From Marinobacter lipolyticus SM19 (GTDB lineage: Bacteria > Pseudomonadota > Gammaproteobacteria > Pseudomonadales > Oleiphilaceae): 60,376 nucleotides of DNA. The translations under genes and the position numbers were made by a program. Below the pieces are notes generated by a model. It had not been told where the DNA came from. It saw only the letters and a program-made list of their open reading frames with translations, and did not search any database. The DNA lies in the NCBI RefSeq assembly GCF_000397065.2, contig NZ_KE007331.1:1-60376 (forward strand), given 5' to 3'. This document shows, piece by piece, positions 1-8,229 of this stretch; the stretch's first letter is position 1, and the number at the start of each line of letters is the position of its first letter.

Positions 1-44
1 GCCGTACCGTTGGTGCCGGCGTAGTCGCCAAGATCATCGAGTAA
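1..44 (+). CDS. tuf: Elongation factor Tu, C-terminal end (partial)
   Basis: Reading from base 3 gives the residues RTVGAGVVAKIIE followed by a TAA stop, which is the standard C-terminus of bacterial EF-Tu, the GTPase that brings aminoacyl-tRNA to the ribosome. The rest of the gene lies outside the window. Its position directly before rpsJ is the usual gammaproteobacterial str-S10 junction, and a terminator follows within 20 bases, so rpsJ must rely mainly on its own promoter. Confidence 0.93.
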   Translation, partial: RTVGAGVVAKIIE

Positions 45-62
45 TTCGCTCGATTGATCCAG

Positions 63-95
63 GAAAAAGGGGCTGAAACTTCAGCCCCTTTTTCT
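63..95 (+). terminator. Rho-independent terminator after tuf
   Basis: An 8-bp stem (GGGGCTGA / TCAGCCCC) with a 4-base loop is flanked by an A-run upstream and a run of five T downstream. This is a typical intrinsic terminator. It separates the str operon from the S10 operon. Confidence 0.9.
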
Positions 96-141
96 GTTTC
101 AGCCGCTAATTGATGCCTGATCGTGTCAGTCTGCATTGCAG

Positions 142-170
142 TTGACACGGTTGGGTATTATGCATACAAT
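142..170 (+). promoter_or_regulatory. Sigma70 promoter of the S10 operon
   Basis: A consensus -35 box TTGACA (142-147) is separated by exactly 17 bases from TACAAT (165-170). The discriminator just after the -10 box is G+C-rich (GCGGC), which is characteristic of stringently controlled ribosomal promoters. The predicted start near 177 gives a leader of about 55 nt before rpsJ, too short for the long L4-binding leader known from E. coli. Confidence 0.85.
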
Positions 171-232
171 GCGGCTCCTTTTTTTGAAGGTCGGCTAAAC
201 AAGTAGCTGCTACGAGTGGAGTTTGGTGCATC

Positions 233-544
233 ATGCAAAGCCAAAAAATTCGAATCCGGTTGAAGGCGTTTGATTATCGCCTGATCGACCAGTCCACGCA
301 GGAGATTGTCGATACCGCTAAGCGGACCGGCGCTCAGGTGCGTGGGCCAATCCCTCTGCCGACGCGGAAGGAAAAGTACACAGTGCTGATTTCTCCGCAC
401 GTCAACAAAGACGCGCGCGATCAGTATGAAATTCGTACTCATAAGCGTTTGCTCGACATTGTTGAGCCGACGGAAAAGACAGTAGATGCTTTGATGAAGT
501 TGGACCTGGCAGCAGGTGTAGACGTTCAGATCAGCCTCGGCTAA
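233..544 (+). CDS. rpsJ: 30S ribosomal protein S10
   Basis: The 103-residue product matches S10 throughout (start [15 protein letters not shown], then the [15 protein letters not shown] segment). S10 is a 30S head protein and also the NusE partner of NusB in transcription antitermination. It is first in the S10 operon, directly behind the strong promoter at 142-170. A GGAG ribosome-binding sequence sits about 10 bases before the ATG. Confidence 0.98.
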
Positions 545-618
545 ACCCTACGGGTTAGTCTGTGTAACTGTCATAAGGCCATAGAGGGTGAGAGCCCCGT
601 ACACTTAAGAGGTGAAAC

Positions 619-1257
619 ATGGCAATTGGTATTGTCGGTCGTAAGGCCGGTATGACCCGTATTTTTACGGAAGATGGGCAGGCTCTGCCCGTGACGGTAA
701 TTGAGGTTGAACCCAACCGCATTACCCAGCTCAAAACTCTTGAAAGCGATGGTTATCGCGCGGTTCAGGTTACCGTCGGTACTCGTCGTTCCTCTCGTGT
801 GACCAAGAGCGAAGCAGGCCATTATGCCAAAGCCGGTGTTGAAGCTGGTCGCGGTATGTGGGAGTTCCGTCTGGCCGATGGCGAAGGTGAAGACCTTGTG
901 GCCGGCGGCGAGATCACTGCTTCTGTCTTCGAAGACGGTCAGGTTGTTGATGCCACTGGTCAGTCCAAGGGTAAAGGTTTTCAGGGCGGTGTTAAGCGCT
1001 GGAACTTCTCCATGCAGGACGCGACTCACGGTAACTCACTGTCTCATCGTGCTCCGGGTTCCATTGGTCAGAACCAGACTCCGGGCAAGGTATTCAAGGG
1101 CAAAAAGATGGCGGGCCAGATGGGGAATGCGCAGGTCACTGTGCAGAACCTGAAGATCGTCCGTGTCGACGCCGAGCGCAACCTGCTGCTGGTAAGTGGT
1201 GCCGTTCCCGGTGCGACCGGCGGCAACGTTGTCATCAAGCCTGCAGTTAAAGCCTGA
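619..1257 (+). CDS. rplC: 50S ribosomal protein L3
   Basis: The 212-residue protein begins MAIGIVGRKAGMTRIF and contains the long extension ending HRAPGSIGQNQTPGKVFKGK, which reaches the peptidyl-transferase area in L3 and carries the glutamine methylated by PrmB in relatives. Length is normal. It lies 74 bases after rpsJ, the widest gap in the S10 block, and is followed after 11 bases by rplD. Confidence 0.98.
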   Translation: MAIGIVGRKAGMTRIFTEDGQALPVTVIEVEPNRITQLKTLESDGYRAVQVTVGTRRSSRVTKSEAGHYAKAGVEAGRGMWEFRLADGEGEDLVAGGEITASVFEDGQVVDATGQSKGKGFQGGVKRWNFSMQDATHGNSLSHRAPGSIGQNQTPGKVFKGKKMAGQMGNAQVTVQNLKIVRVDAERNLLLVSGAVPGATGGNVVIKPAVKA

Positions 1258-1268
1258 GGAGCGGTTCG

Positions 1269-1874
1269 ATGGAATTGACTATTACAGGTAGCGGCAAGGG
1301 AATCTCTGTTTCCGACGTCGCATTCGCCAAAGATTTTAACGAGTCGCTGGTTCACCAGGTGGTTACTGCTTATATGGCAGCCGGCCGTCAGGGCACCAAG
1401 GCTCAGAAGACGCGTTCAGAAGTCAGTGGTGGTGGTAAGAAGCCCTGGCGTCAGAAGGGCACTGGTCGTGCCCGCGCAGGTACAATCCGCAGCCCGATCT
1501 GGCGCTCCGGTGGTGTGACCTTTGCTGCCAAGCCTCGTGACTTTGAGCAGAAGGTTAACCGTAAAATGTACCGCGCAGCGATGCGCTCCATTTTTTCCGA
1601 GCTGGTTCGCCAGGAACGCCTGGTTGTGGTTGACGACATGAATGTCGACACCCCGAAGACCAAGGCTTTCAATGCCAAGCTGAAGGATCTCGGTGTGAAT
1701 AACGCCCTGATTTTGTCCGACAATGTTGAGCAGAATCTGCACCTGGCCGCCCGTAACATTCCGCACGTTGATGTGCGTGACGTTGCCGGCCTGGACCCGG
1801 TTAGCCTGGTTGCCTTCGAGAAAGTCGTTGTGACTGTTCCCGCTCTTAAGAAGATCGAGGAGATGCTGGGATGA
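1269..1874 (+). CDS. rplD: 50S ribosomal protein L4
   Basis: The 201-residue protein has the L4 exit-tunnel loop (SGGGKKPWRQKGTGRARAG, about residues 44-62). In E. coli L4 represses its own operon by binding the S10 leader. The leader here is short, so this feedback may be absent or use a different target. The stop codon overlaps the rplW start by 4 bases. Confidence 0.98.
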   Translation: MELTITGSGKGISVSDVAFAKDFNESLVHQVVTAYMAAGRQGTKAQKTRSEVSGGGKKPWRQKGTGRARAGTIRSPIWRSGGVTFAAKPRDFEQKVNRKMYRAAMRSIFSELVRQERLVVVDDMNVDTPKTKAFNAKLKDLGVNNALILSDNVEQNLHLAARNIPHVDVRDVAGLDPVSLVAFEKVVVTVPALKKIEEMLG

Positions 1875-2164
1875 ATCAGGAACGTATTTACAAGGTTCTT
1901 CTGGGACCGCACGTATCAGAGAAAGCGTCTCTGGCAGCAGAGCGTGGTCAGGTTGTGTTCCGTGTAGCACCTGATGCCACCAAGCCCGAGATCAAAAAAG
2001 CCGTTGAGCAACTGTTCAACGTCACCGTCGAAGGTGTTCAGGTTCTGAACCGTAAGGGTAAGCTCAAGCGTACCATCCGCGGTTTCGGCAAGCGTAATGA
2101 TCTGCGTAAGGCTTATGTAAAGCTTGCGGAAGGTCAGGACATCGATTTTCTGGATGTGGAATAA
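1871..2164 (+). CDS. rplW: 50S ribosomal protein L23
   Basis: The 97-residue product starts MNQERIYKVLLGPHVSEKA, the canonical L23 start. L23 sits at the exit of the peptide tunnel and docks signal recognition particle and trigger factor. The ATG overlaps the rplD stop (ATGA), indicating translational coupling. Confidence 0.98.
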   Translation: MNQERIYKVLLGPHVSEKASLAAERGQVVFRVAPDATKPEIKKAVEQLFNVTVEGVQVLNRKGKLKRTIRGFGKRNDLRKAYVKLAEGQDIDFLDVE

Positions 2165-2181
2165 GGTAAAGGGGTCGTAAT

Positions 2182-3009
2182 ATGCCGATCGTCAAAACCA
2201 AGCCAACATCTGCCGGCCGCCGTCACGTTGTAAAGCTCTACAACCCTGATCTGCACAAAGGGCGCCCTTACGAGCCGTTGGTAGAAACTAAGAGTAAATC
2301 GGGTGGTCGTAACCATTTTGGTCGCATCACTACCCGTCACGTTGGTGGTGGCCACAAGCAGCACTACCGCGTCATTGACTTCAAGCGGACCAAAGATGGT
2401 ATTCCGGCGACTATTGAGCGCCTCGAGTATGATCCGAACCGCTCAGCGCACATCGCGCTCCTGAAGTACGCCGATGGCGAGCGTCGTTACATCATCGCTC
2501 CCAAAGGCATGCAGATTGGAGACCCTGTGCGTTCCGGTATCGACGCGCCGATCAAGGTGGGCAGTACGCTTCCGCTCCGGAACATTCCGGTCGGTTCCGT
2601 AATCCACTGCGTCGAACTCAAGCCTGGCAAAGGTGCTCAGCTGGCTCGCTCCGCGGGCGCATCCGTACAGCTGGTAGCGCGTGAAGGTGCATATGCCACC
2701 ATCCGCCTGCGCTCAGGTGAAATGCGAAAGGTGCTTGTTGACTGTCGCGCAACGTTGGGTGAAGTGTCCAACAGCGAGCACAGCCTCAAGCAGCTTGGTA
2801 AAGCGGGTGCATCACGTTGGCGCGGCAAACGGCCAACAGTACGTGGTGTTGCTATGAACCCAGTTGACCACCCACATGGTGGTGGTGAAGGGCGTACCTC
2901 TGGCGGGCGTCACCCGGTTACTCCGTGGGGTGTTCCGACCAAAGGGCATAAGACTCGTAAGAACAAGCGTACTGACAAGATGATAGTACGTCGTCGTTCG
3001 GCCAAGTAA
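2182..3009 (+). CDS. rplB: 50S ribosomal protein L2
   Basis: The 275-residue protein has the full L2 architecture. It includes the conserved C-terminal segment NPVDHPHGGGEGRTSGGRHP, whose histidine is needed for peptidyl-transferase activity. Length and start (MPIVKTKPTSAGRRHVVK) are standard. It is preceded by a weak purine-rich ribosome-binding site in an 17-base gap after rplW. Confidence 0.98.
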   Translation: MPIVKTKPTSAGRRHVVKLYNPDLHKGRPYEPLVETKSKSGGRNHFGRITTRHVGGGHKQHYRVIDFKRTKDGIPATIERLEYDPNRSAHIALLKYADGERRYIIAPKGMQIGDPVRSGIDAPIKVGSTLPLRNIPVGSVIHCVELKPGKGAQLARSAGASVQLVAREGAYATIRLRSGEMRKVLVDCRATLGEVSNSEHSLKQLGKAGASRWRGKRPTVRGVAMNPVDHPHGGGEGRTSGGRHPVTPWGVPTKGHKTRKNKRTDKMIVRRRSAK

Positions 3010-3032
3010 ACGACTACATAGAGGTAATTGCT

Positions 3033-3308
3033 GTGCCACGTTCTTTAAAGAAAGGTCCTTTTATAGACCTGCATCTGTTGAAGAAGGTCGAGGCAGCTCT
3101 GGAAGCGAACGACAAGCGACCGATCAAGACCTGGTCCCGTCGTTCTACGATCTTCCCAGAGTTCGTAGGCTTGACCATTGCAGTCCACAACGGCAAGCAA
3201 CACGTGCCGGTTTATGTCACCGAAGATATGGTCGGTCATAAGCTGGGTGAGTTCGCGGCAACGCGTACTTATCGTGGTCATGCGGCCGACAAGAAAGCTA
3301 AACGCTGA
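3033..3308 (+). CDS. rpsS: 30S ribosomal protein S19
   Basis: The 91-residue product reads (M)PRSLKKGPFIDLHLLKKVE, the S19 N-terminus, and ends with the RTYRGHAADKKAKR tail. The start is GTG at 3033 with GAGGT about 7 bases upstream. No ATG in this frame would give the conserved N-terminus. S19 forms the 30S head with S13, encoded further down. Confidence 0.97.
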   Translation: MPRSLKKGPFIDLHLLKKVEAALEANDKRPIKTWSRRSTIFPEFVGLTIAVHNGKQHVPVYVTEDMVGHKLGEFAATRTYRGHAADKKAKR

Positions 3309-3324
3309 TTGTGAGGGAATAGAA

Positions 3325-3657
3325 ATGGAAGTAGCAGCCAAGTACAAGGGCGCTAACCTCTCAGCTCAGAAAGCACGTCTTGTCGCTGACCAGGTACGCG
3401 GCAAAGCTGTTGAGGATGCCCTGAACATTCTGACTTTCAGCCCGAAAAAGGCAGCGGTTGTGATCAAGAAAGCTCTTGAATCCGCCATTGCCAATGCTGA
3501 GCACAACGAAGGTCTGGACGTAGATGATCTGCGGGTTTCCACCGTTATGGTGGATGAGGGTCCGACGCTCAAGCGAATCAAAGCTCGAGCCAAGGGGCGC
3601 GCTGACCGGATTTTCAAGCGCACCTGCCATATCACCGTCAAGGTCGCCGACAAGTAG
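3325..3657 (+). CDS. rplV: 50S ribosomal protein L22
   Basis: Starting at ATG 3325 the product is 110 residues (MEVAAKYKGANLSAQKARLV), the normal L22 length. The frame stays open upstream into rpsS, but those residues are not L22-like and a GAGGG ribosome-binding site lies just before 3325. L22 has a beta-hairpin lining the exit tunnel near L4, around VMVDEGPTLKRIKARAKGRA. Confidence 0.97.
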   Translation: MEVAAKYKGANLSAQKARLVADQVRGKAVEDALNILTFSPKKAAVVIKKALESAIANAEHNEGLDVDDLRVSTVMVDEGPTLKRIKARAKGRADRIFKRTCHITVKVADK

Positions 3658-3668
3658 GAGATGCTCAG

Positions 3669-4352
3669 ATGGGTCATAAAGTAAATCCAACCGGCATTCG
3701 CCTGGGTGTGATCAAAGAGCACAACTCAGTGTGGTATGCCGAAAAGCAGGAATATGCGAACAACCTGTTGAACGATATCCAGGTTCGTGAATTCCTTGAC
3801 AAGCGTCTGGTTAAGGCGTCTGTCAGCAAGATTGTGATCGAGCGCCCTGCTCAGAACGCCCGTATCACGATCCATACTGCCCGTCCCGGTATTGTTATCG
3901 GTAAGAAGGGTGAAGATGTTGATCGTCTGCGTCGCGAAGTCAGCGGCATGATGGGTGTGCCTGTGCACATCAACATCGAAGAAGTCCGCAAGCCGGACCT
4001 GGATGCCCGCCTGGTAGCGCAAAACGTTGCCGGCCAGCTGGAGCGTCGTGTGATGTTCCGTCGCGCTATGAAGCGTGCGGTACAGAACGCCATGCGTCAG
4101 GGAGCCAAGGGTATCAAGATTCAGGTAGGCGGTCGTCTCGGGGGTGCTGAAATTGCGCGTTCCGAGTGGTATCGCGAAGGTCGTGTACCTCTGCACACTC
4201 TGCGTGCAGATATTGATTACGCAACCTACGAAGCGCATACCACTTACGGCGTAATCGGCGTCAAGGTATGGATCTTCAAAGGTGAGATTCTTGGTGGTAT
4301 GGAGCAGGTCCGTGCTGACAAGAAAGCCTCTGGGAAGAAAGGTTCTAAGTAA
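3669..4352 (+). CDS. rpsC: 30S ribosomal protein S3
   Basis: The 227-residue product starts MGHKVNPTGIRLGVIKEHNS and contains the KH-domain signature IVIGKKGEDVDRLR (about residues 76-89). S3 lies at the mRNA entry channel and has RNA-helicase activity with S4 and S5. It follows rplV after 11 bases with a GGAG site. Confidence 0.98.
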   Translation: MGHKVNPTGIRLGVIKEHNSVWYAEKQEYANNLLNDIQVREFLDKRLVKASVSKIVIERPAQNARITIHTARPGIVIGKKGEDVDRLRREVSGMMGVPVHINIEEVRKPDLDARLVAQNVAGQLERRVMFRRAMKRAVQNAMRQGAKGIKIQVGGRLGGAEIARSEWYREGRVPLHTLRADIDYATYEAHTTYGVIGVKVWIFKGEILGGMEQVRADKKASGKKGSK

Positions 4353-4364
4353 AGGGGCACTCTA

Positions 4365-4778
4365 ATGCTGCAACCAAAACGCACCAAATTTCGCAAGGTA
4401 ATGAAAGGCCGTAACACCGGTCTCGCGCACCGCGCTAACAAGGTGAGCTTCGGTGAATACGGATTGAAGGCGACCAGCCGTGGGCGTATAACTGCGCGCC
4501 AGATTGAGGCGGCGCGTCGTACCATGACTCGTCGTATCAAGCGGGGCGGTAAGATCTGGATCCGGGTATTCCCGGACAAGCCGATCACTGGTAAGCCGCT
4601 TGAAGTTCGAATGGGTAAAGGTAAGGGTTCTGTCGAGTATTGGGTGGCTGAGATTCAGCCGGGCCGGATGCTGTATGAGATGGAAGGTGTTTCCGAGGAA
4701 ATCGCTCGTGACGCATTCACTCTTGCTGCGGCCAAATTGCCGGTACAGACCACCTTTGTAACGAGGACGGTGATGTGA
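4365..4778 (+). CDS. rplP: 50S ribosomal protein L16
   Basis: The 137-residue protein begins MLQPKRTKFRKVMKGRNTG, the L16 signature, with the conserved GKGKGSVEYWVAEI stretch. L16 helps place A-site tRNA in the 50S subunit. Its TGA stop overlaps the rpmC ATG by one base. Confidence 0.98.
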   Translation: MLQPKRTKFRKVMKGRNTGLAHRANKVSFGEYGLKATSRGRITARQIEAARRTMTRRIKRGGKIWIRVFPDKPITGKPLEVRMGKGKGSVEYWVAEIQPGRMLYEMEGVSEEIARDAFTLAAAKLPVQTTFVTRTVM

Positions 4779-4969
4779 TGAAAGCAACAGAGCTGCGTGA
4801 TAAGTCAGTCGAGGAGCTGAACAACGAGCTGATCGACCTCCTGAAGGAGCAGTTCAACCTGCGCATGCGTAAGGCGACAGGTCAGCTGAATCAGTCTCAC
4901 CTTCTCGGCAATGTGAAGCGCGACATTGCTCGCGTGAAAACAGTATTGAATGAAAAGGCAGGACAGTGA
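4778..4969 (+). CDS. rpmC: 50S ribosomal protein L29
   Basis: From ATG 4778 the product is 63 residues (MKATELRDKSVEELNNEL), the usual two-helix L29. A GTG one codon upstream (4775) is possible but not needed. GAGGA lies about 10 bases before 4778. L29 sits beside L23 at the tunnel exit. Confidence 0.95.
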   Translation: MKATELRDKSVEELNNELIDLLKEQFNLRMRKATGQLNQSHLLGNVKRDIARVKTVLNEKAGQ

Positions 4970-4970
4970 C

Positions 4971-5237
4971 ATGACCGAAGCTACCCAAACTGCCAGAACT
5001 CTGAGCGGCAAGGTCGTGAGCAACAAGATGGAAAAGTCCATCGTGGTCTTGGTGGAGCGCCAGGTGAAACACCCGCTGTACGGTAAGTACATGAAGCGCT
5101 CAACCAAGATTCACGCTCATGATGAGAGCAATCAGTGCAATGTCGGTGACACTGTGACCATTCAGGAAACCCGTCCGGTCTCCAAGACCAAGAGCTGGGC
5201 CCTGGTGGAAGTCACCGAACGTGCATCCAAGGTGTAA
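4971..5237 (+). CDS. rpsQ: 30S ribosomal protein S17
   Basis: Starting at ATG 4971 gives 88 residues (MTEATQTARTLSGKVVSN...), the normal S17 length and N-terminus. An upstream ATG at 4950 inside rpmC would add seven non-conserved residues. The LSGKVVSNKMEKSIVV and HPLYGKYMKRS motifs are S17-specific. S17 is a primary 16S rRNA-binding protein. Confidence 0.96.
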   Translation: MTEATQTARTLSGKVVSNKMEKSIVVLVERQVKHPLYGKYMKRSTKIHAHDESNQCNVGDTVTIQETRPVSKTKSWALVEVTERASKV

Positions 5238-5255
5238 CTCGCCCGGAGAACAACC

Positions 5256-5624
5256 ATGATTCAGACTCAAACAATGCTTGAAGTCGCGGATAACAGCGGT
5301 GCGCGTCAGGTGATGTGCATCAAGGTCCTGGGCGGTTCACACAGGCGTTATGCCAGCGTAGGGGATGTCATCAAGGTGACCGTCAAGGAAGCCATCCCCC
5401 GCGGTAAAGTGAAGAAAGGCCAGGTCCTGAAAGCTGTCGTTGTACGTACCCGCAAGGGTGTACGTCGTCCCGACGGGTCGCTTATCCGTTTCGACGGAAA
5501 CGCGGCAGTACTTCTGAACAATCAGGACGCACCGATTGGTACCCGTATCTTCGGACCGGTTACCCGTGAACTGCGTAATGAAAAGTTCATGAAAATTATC
5601 TCACTGGCACCCGAAGTACTTTAA
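5256..5624 (+). CDS. rplN: 50S ribosomal protein L14
   Basis: The 122-residue product (MIQTQTMLEVADNSGARQVMC) carries the L14 signature around LRNEKFMKIISLAPEVL at the C-terminus. L14 contacts 16S helix 14 across the subunit interface and is bound by the silencing factor RsfS. This is the first gene of the classical spc segment. I see no convincing new promoter in the 18 bases before it, so it is probably co-transcribed with the S10 group. Confidence 0.98.
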   Translation: MIQTQTMLEVADNSGARQVMCIKVLGGSHRRYASVGDVIKVTVKEAIPRGKVKKGQVLKAVVVRTRKGVRRPDGSLIRFDGNAAVLLNNQDAPIGTRIFGPVTRELRNEKFMKIISLAPEVL

Positions 5625-5640
5625 GGACCAGAGGCCGGTT

Positions 5641-5961
5641 ATGAAAAAGATCAAACGAGATGACGAAGTAATCGTCACCACGGGGAAAGATAAAGGCAAA
5701 CGTGGTAAAGTCCTGAAGGTTCAGGACGATGGCCGAGTAATTGTTTCTGGCATCAACATGATGAAGAAGCACACTAAGCCGAACCCGATGCTGGGCACCC
5801 CAGGTGGCATCGTCGAAAAAGAAGCACCTATCCAGGCTTCCAACGTGGCTATTTTTAATCCGCAGACCGGCAAAGCCGATCGCGTAGGCTTCCAGATCAA
5901 GGAAGACGGCGCTAAAGTGCGGATCTTCAAGTCCACGAACGAAGCTGTCGATAACCAGTAA
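5641..5961 (+). CDS. rplX: 50S ribosomal protein L24
   Basis: The 106-residue protein has the KOW motif near its start (DEVIVTTGKDKGKRGKVLKV). L24 is an early assembly initiator on 23S rRNA. It lies 16 bases after rplN with an AGAGG-like site. Confidence 0.98.
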   Translation: MKKIKRDDEVIVTTGKDKGKRGKVLKVQDDGRVIVSGINMMKKHTKPNPMLGTPGGIVEKEAPIQASNVAIFNPQTGKADRVGFQIKEDGAKVRIFKSTNEAVDNQ

Positions 5962-5976
5962 GCGGTGGTGGTTACG

Positions 5977-6516
5977 ATGCTTAACATGAAAGAGCAGTAC
6001 AGTAAGGAAGTGGTACCCGCCCTGCAGAAAGAGTTCGGCTACAAGAACATTATGCAGGTGCCGCGTATCGAGAAGATCACCCTGAACATGGGTGTCGGCG
6101 AAGCGGTTGGTGACAAGAAGCTGATTGAGAATGCCGTGGCGGATCTTGAGCGCCTGGCAGGTCAGAAAGTGGTTGTCACCAAGGCACGTAAATCCGTCGC
6201 GGGCTTCAAAATCCGTGAAGGTTGGCCTATCGGTTGTAAGGTTACCCTGCGTGGCGAGCGTATGTGGGACTTCTTTGATCGCCTGGTTCACATCGCGGTT
6301 CCCCGCGTTCGTGACTTCCGTGGTCTGAATCCCAAGTCGTTCGACGGTCGCGGTAACTACAGCATGGGTGTGCGTGAGCAGATCATTTTCCCTGAGATCG
6401 AGTACGACAAAGTCGACAAGATCCGTGGTCTGGACATCACCATTACCACCACTGCCGGTACCGACGACGAAGGTCGCGAACTGTTGAAAGCCTTTGGCTT
6501 TCCGTTCAAGAAATAA
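5977..6516 (+). CDS. rplE: 50S ribosomal protein L5
   Basis: From ATG 5977 the product is 179 residues (MLNMKEQYSKEVVPALQ), the standard L5 size. A GTG at 5965 would add four residues and is less likely. The ITLNMGVGEAVGDKK and PRVRDFRGL motifs are L5-specific. L5 carries 5S rRNA to the central protuberance with L18. Confidence 0.95.
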   Translation: MLNMKEQYSKEVVPALQKEFGYKNIMQVPRIEKITLNMGVGEAVGDKKLIENAVADLERLAGQKVVVTKARKSVAGFKIREGWPIGCKVTLRGERMWDFFDRLVHIAVPRVRDFRGLNPKSFDGRGNYSMGVREQIIFPEIEYDKVDKIRGLDITITTTAGTDDEGRELLKAFGFPFKK

Positions 6517-6528
6517 GGAACGAGTGTA

Positions 6529-6834
6529 ATGGCTAAGGTTTCCATGAAGAACCGTGAGCTCAAGCGCGAAAAAACCGTTGCGAAGTTTGCAGCGAAGCGT
6601 GCCGAGCTCAAGGCGATTATCAAGAACCCGAATACCAGCGATGAAGAGCGTTGGGACGCACAGATGAAGCTGCAACAGCTTCCTCGTGATGCCAGCCCGT
6701 CACGTCTTCGTAATCGTTGCCAGGTGACTGGTCGCCCCCACGGCGTTCTGCGCAAGTTCGAGCTTTCACGGATCAAACTCCGTGAATACGGCATGCGCGG
6801 TGACGTTCCGGGTCTGACCAAGGCAAGCTGGTAA
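6529..6834 (+). CDS. rpsN: 30S ribosomal protein S14 (zinc-free type)
   Basis: The 101-residue product starts MAKVSMKNRELKREK and ends with RIKLREYGMRGDVPGLTKASW. It lacks the CxxC pairs of the zinc-binding S14 form, so it is the long zinc-independent type. It is followed by an unusually long 90-base gap before rpsH with predicted hairpins. Confidence 0.97.
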   Translation: MAKVSMKNRELKREKTVAKFAAKRAELKAIIKNPNTSDEERWDAQMKLQQLPRDASPSRLRNRCQVTGRPHGVLRKFELSRIKLREYGMRGDVPGLTKASW

Positions 6835-6924
6835 GACAGGCACCCTGGCCGTTTGGTCAGGTGCCCGTTGGTAAGCGGTGCGGCAAGCCGCTGCACAACT
6901 AAAAAGATCAGGAGCCTCATACCA
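6835..6924 (+). other. Structured rpsN-rpsH intergenic segment
   Basis: The 90-base gap is the longest inside the spc segment, where others are 2-30 bases. It contains a hairpin (GCACC-C-TGGCC, loop GTTT, GGTCA-GGTGC) and a second G+C-rich one around GCGG-CAAG-CCGC. Neither is followed by a T-run, so they are not ordinary terminators. A regulatory role in S8 synthesis is inference. Confidence 0.5.
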
Positions 6925-7317
6925 ATGAGTATGCAAGATACGCTTGCGGATATGTTTACACGTATTCGTAATGCACAGATGGCACAGAAGGCCGATGTGG
7001 CCATGCCGTCTTCAAAGATGAAGATCTCCGTGGCCCAGGTCCTGAAGGACGAGGGTTACGTTGACGATTTTTCCGTTTCAGCCGACGCGAAGCCCGAGCT
7101 GACGATTACTCTGAAGTATTTCGGCGGCAAGCCGGTTATTGAAGAGATCAAACGGGTCAGCCGTCCGAGTCTGCGCCAGTACAAAGGCGCTGGGGAACTG
7201 CCGAAAGTATCCGGTGGTCTGGGAGTCGCGATTGTCTCAACGTCCAAGGGCGTTATGACAGACCGCGCCGCACGTGCTGCTGGCGTGGGTGGCGAAGTCA
7301 TCTGCACCGTATTCTAG
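6925..7317 (+). CDS. rpsH: 30S ribosomal protein S8
   Basis: Starting at ATG 6925 gives 130 residues (MSMQDTLADMFTRIRNAQ), the usual S8. The frame extends upstream to 6853 but this falls in the structured gap and lacks homology. A CAGGAG site lies about 10 bases before 6925. In E. coli S8 represses the spc operon by binding mRNA near rplE. The hairpins at 6836-6900 may be the equivalent here. Confidence 0.96.
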   Translation: MSMQDTLADMFTRIRNAQMAQKADVAMPSSKMKISVAQVLKDEGYVDDFSVSADAKPELTITLKYFGGKPVIEEIKRVSRPSLRQYKGAGELPKVSGGLGVAIVSTSKGVMTDRAARAAGVGGEVICTVF

Positions 7318-7326
7318 GAGAACCAC

Positions 7327-7860
7327 ATGTCCAGGGTTGCCAATAATCCTGTCGTGCTGCCTTCCGGTGTTGAGGTTAAGCTGAACGGACAGGAAATCAA
7401 TGTGAAGGGTTCCAAGGGAGCGCTTCAGTTCACCATTCACCAGGCGGTAGAAGTAAAGCAGGAAGAAGGTGTTCTTCGCTTTGCGGCCCGCGATGGTGCA
7501 AAACAGTCCCGCGCTCTTGCTGGTACTACCCGTGCACTGGTCAACAATATGGTGACCGGTGTATCCACAGGCTGGGAGCGTAAGCTCGCGCTGACGGGTG
7601 TAGGTTACCGTGCCCAGGCGCAAGGTAAGAAGCTCAACCTGACGCTGGGGTTTTCTCACCCGGTTGAGTATGAGCTGCCCGAGGGGATTACCGCTGAAAC
7701 TCCGTCTAATACGGAAGTTGTGATTCGCGGAATCGACAAGCAACAGGTTGGCCAGGTCGCTGCAGAAGTCCGCGCATTCCGTCCGCCAGAGCCTTACAAA
7801 GGCAAGGGTGTGCGTTATGCGGATGAGCAGGTCAGACGCAAAGAAGCCAAGAAGAAATAA
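7327..7860 (+). CDS. rplF: 50S ribosomal protein L6
   Basis: The 177-residue product (MSRVANNPVVLPSGVEVKLNG) has the duplicated L6 fold and the conserved PEPYKGKGVRYADE motif near the C-terminus. L6 binds near the factor-binding site. It lies 9 bases after rpsH with AGGAG. Confidence 0.98.
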   Translation: MSRVANNPVVLPSGVEVKLNGQEINVKGSKGALQFTIHQAVEVKQEEGVLRFAARDGAKQSRALAGTTRALVNNMVTGVSTGWERKLALTGVGYRAQAQGKKLNLTLGFSHPVEYELPEGITAETPSNTEVVIRGIDKQQVGQVAAEVRAFRPPEPYKGKGVRYADEQVRRKEAKKK

Positions 7861-7869
7861 GGCGGGACT

Positions 7870-8217
7870 ATGAGCGCGAATAACGAAAGATTGCGTCGCG
7901 CACGCAAAGTGCGCATGAAGATCCGTAAGCTGGGTACTGACCGCCTGTGTGTTCACCGCACGCCGCGTCACATGTATGCCCAGGTTACAACTGCAGATGG
8001 CAGCAAAGTTATTGCCACTGCCTCCACGTTGGATAAGGAACTGCGCCAGGGTGCAACCGGTAACGTGGAAGCTGCCAAAAAGGTCGGTCAGTTGATTGCT
8101 GAGCGCGCCAAGGCAGCAGGTGTAGAGAGCGTCGCTTTTGACCGCTCCGGTTACCGTTATCACGGCCGCGTTCAGGCTCTGGCCGACGCAGCCCGTGAAG
8201 CTGGCTTGCAATTCTAA
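7870..8217 (+). CDS. rplR: 50S ribosomal protein L18
   Basis: The 115-residue protein starts MSANNERLRRARKVRMKIRKL and ends with the 5S rRNA-binding motif FDRSGYRYHGRVQALADAAREAGLQF (split here for description: FDRSGYRYHGRV, then ADAAREAGL). It works with L5 in 5S rRNP assembly. Spacing to rplF is 9 bases. Confidence 0.97.
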   Translation: MSANNERLRRARKVRMKIRKLGTDRLCVHRTPRHMYAQVTTADGSKVIATASTLDKELRQGATGNVEAAKKVGQLIAERAKAAGVESVAFDRSGYRYHGRVQALADAAREAGLQF

Positions 8218-8229
8218 GAGGTGGAGAAG

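Noticed and set aside
177..232. E. coli-type S10 leader with L4 autoregulation
   Set aside because: The leader is only about 55 nt from the predicted start, with just a 5-bp hairpin, against about 170 nt with several hairpins in E. coli.
5596..6675. 359-codon open frame antisense to rplX-rpsN
   Set aside because: Fully covered by certain ribosomal genes on the + strand.
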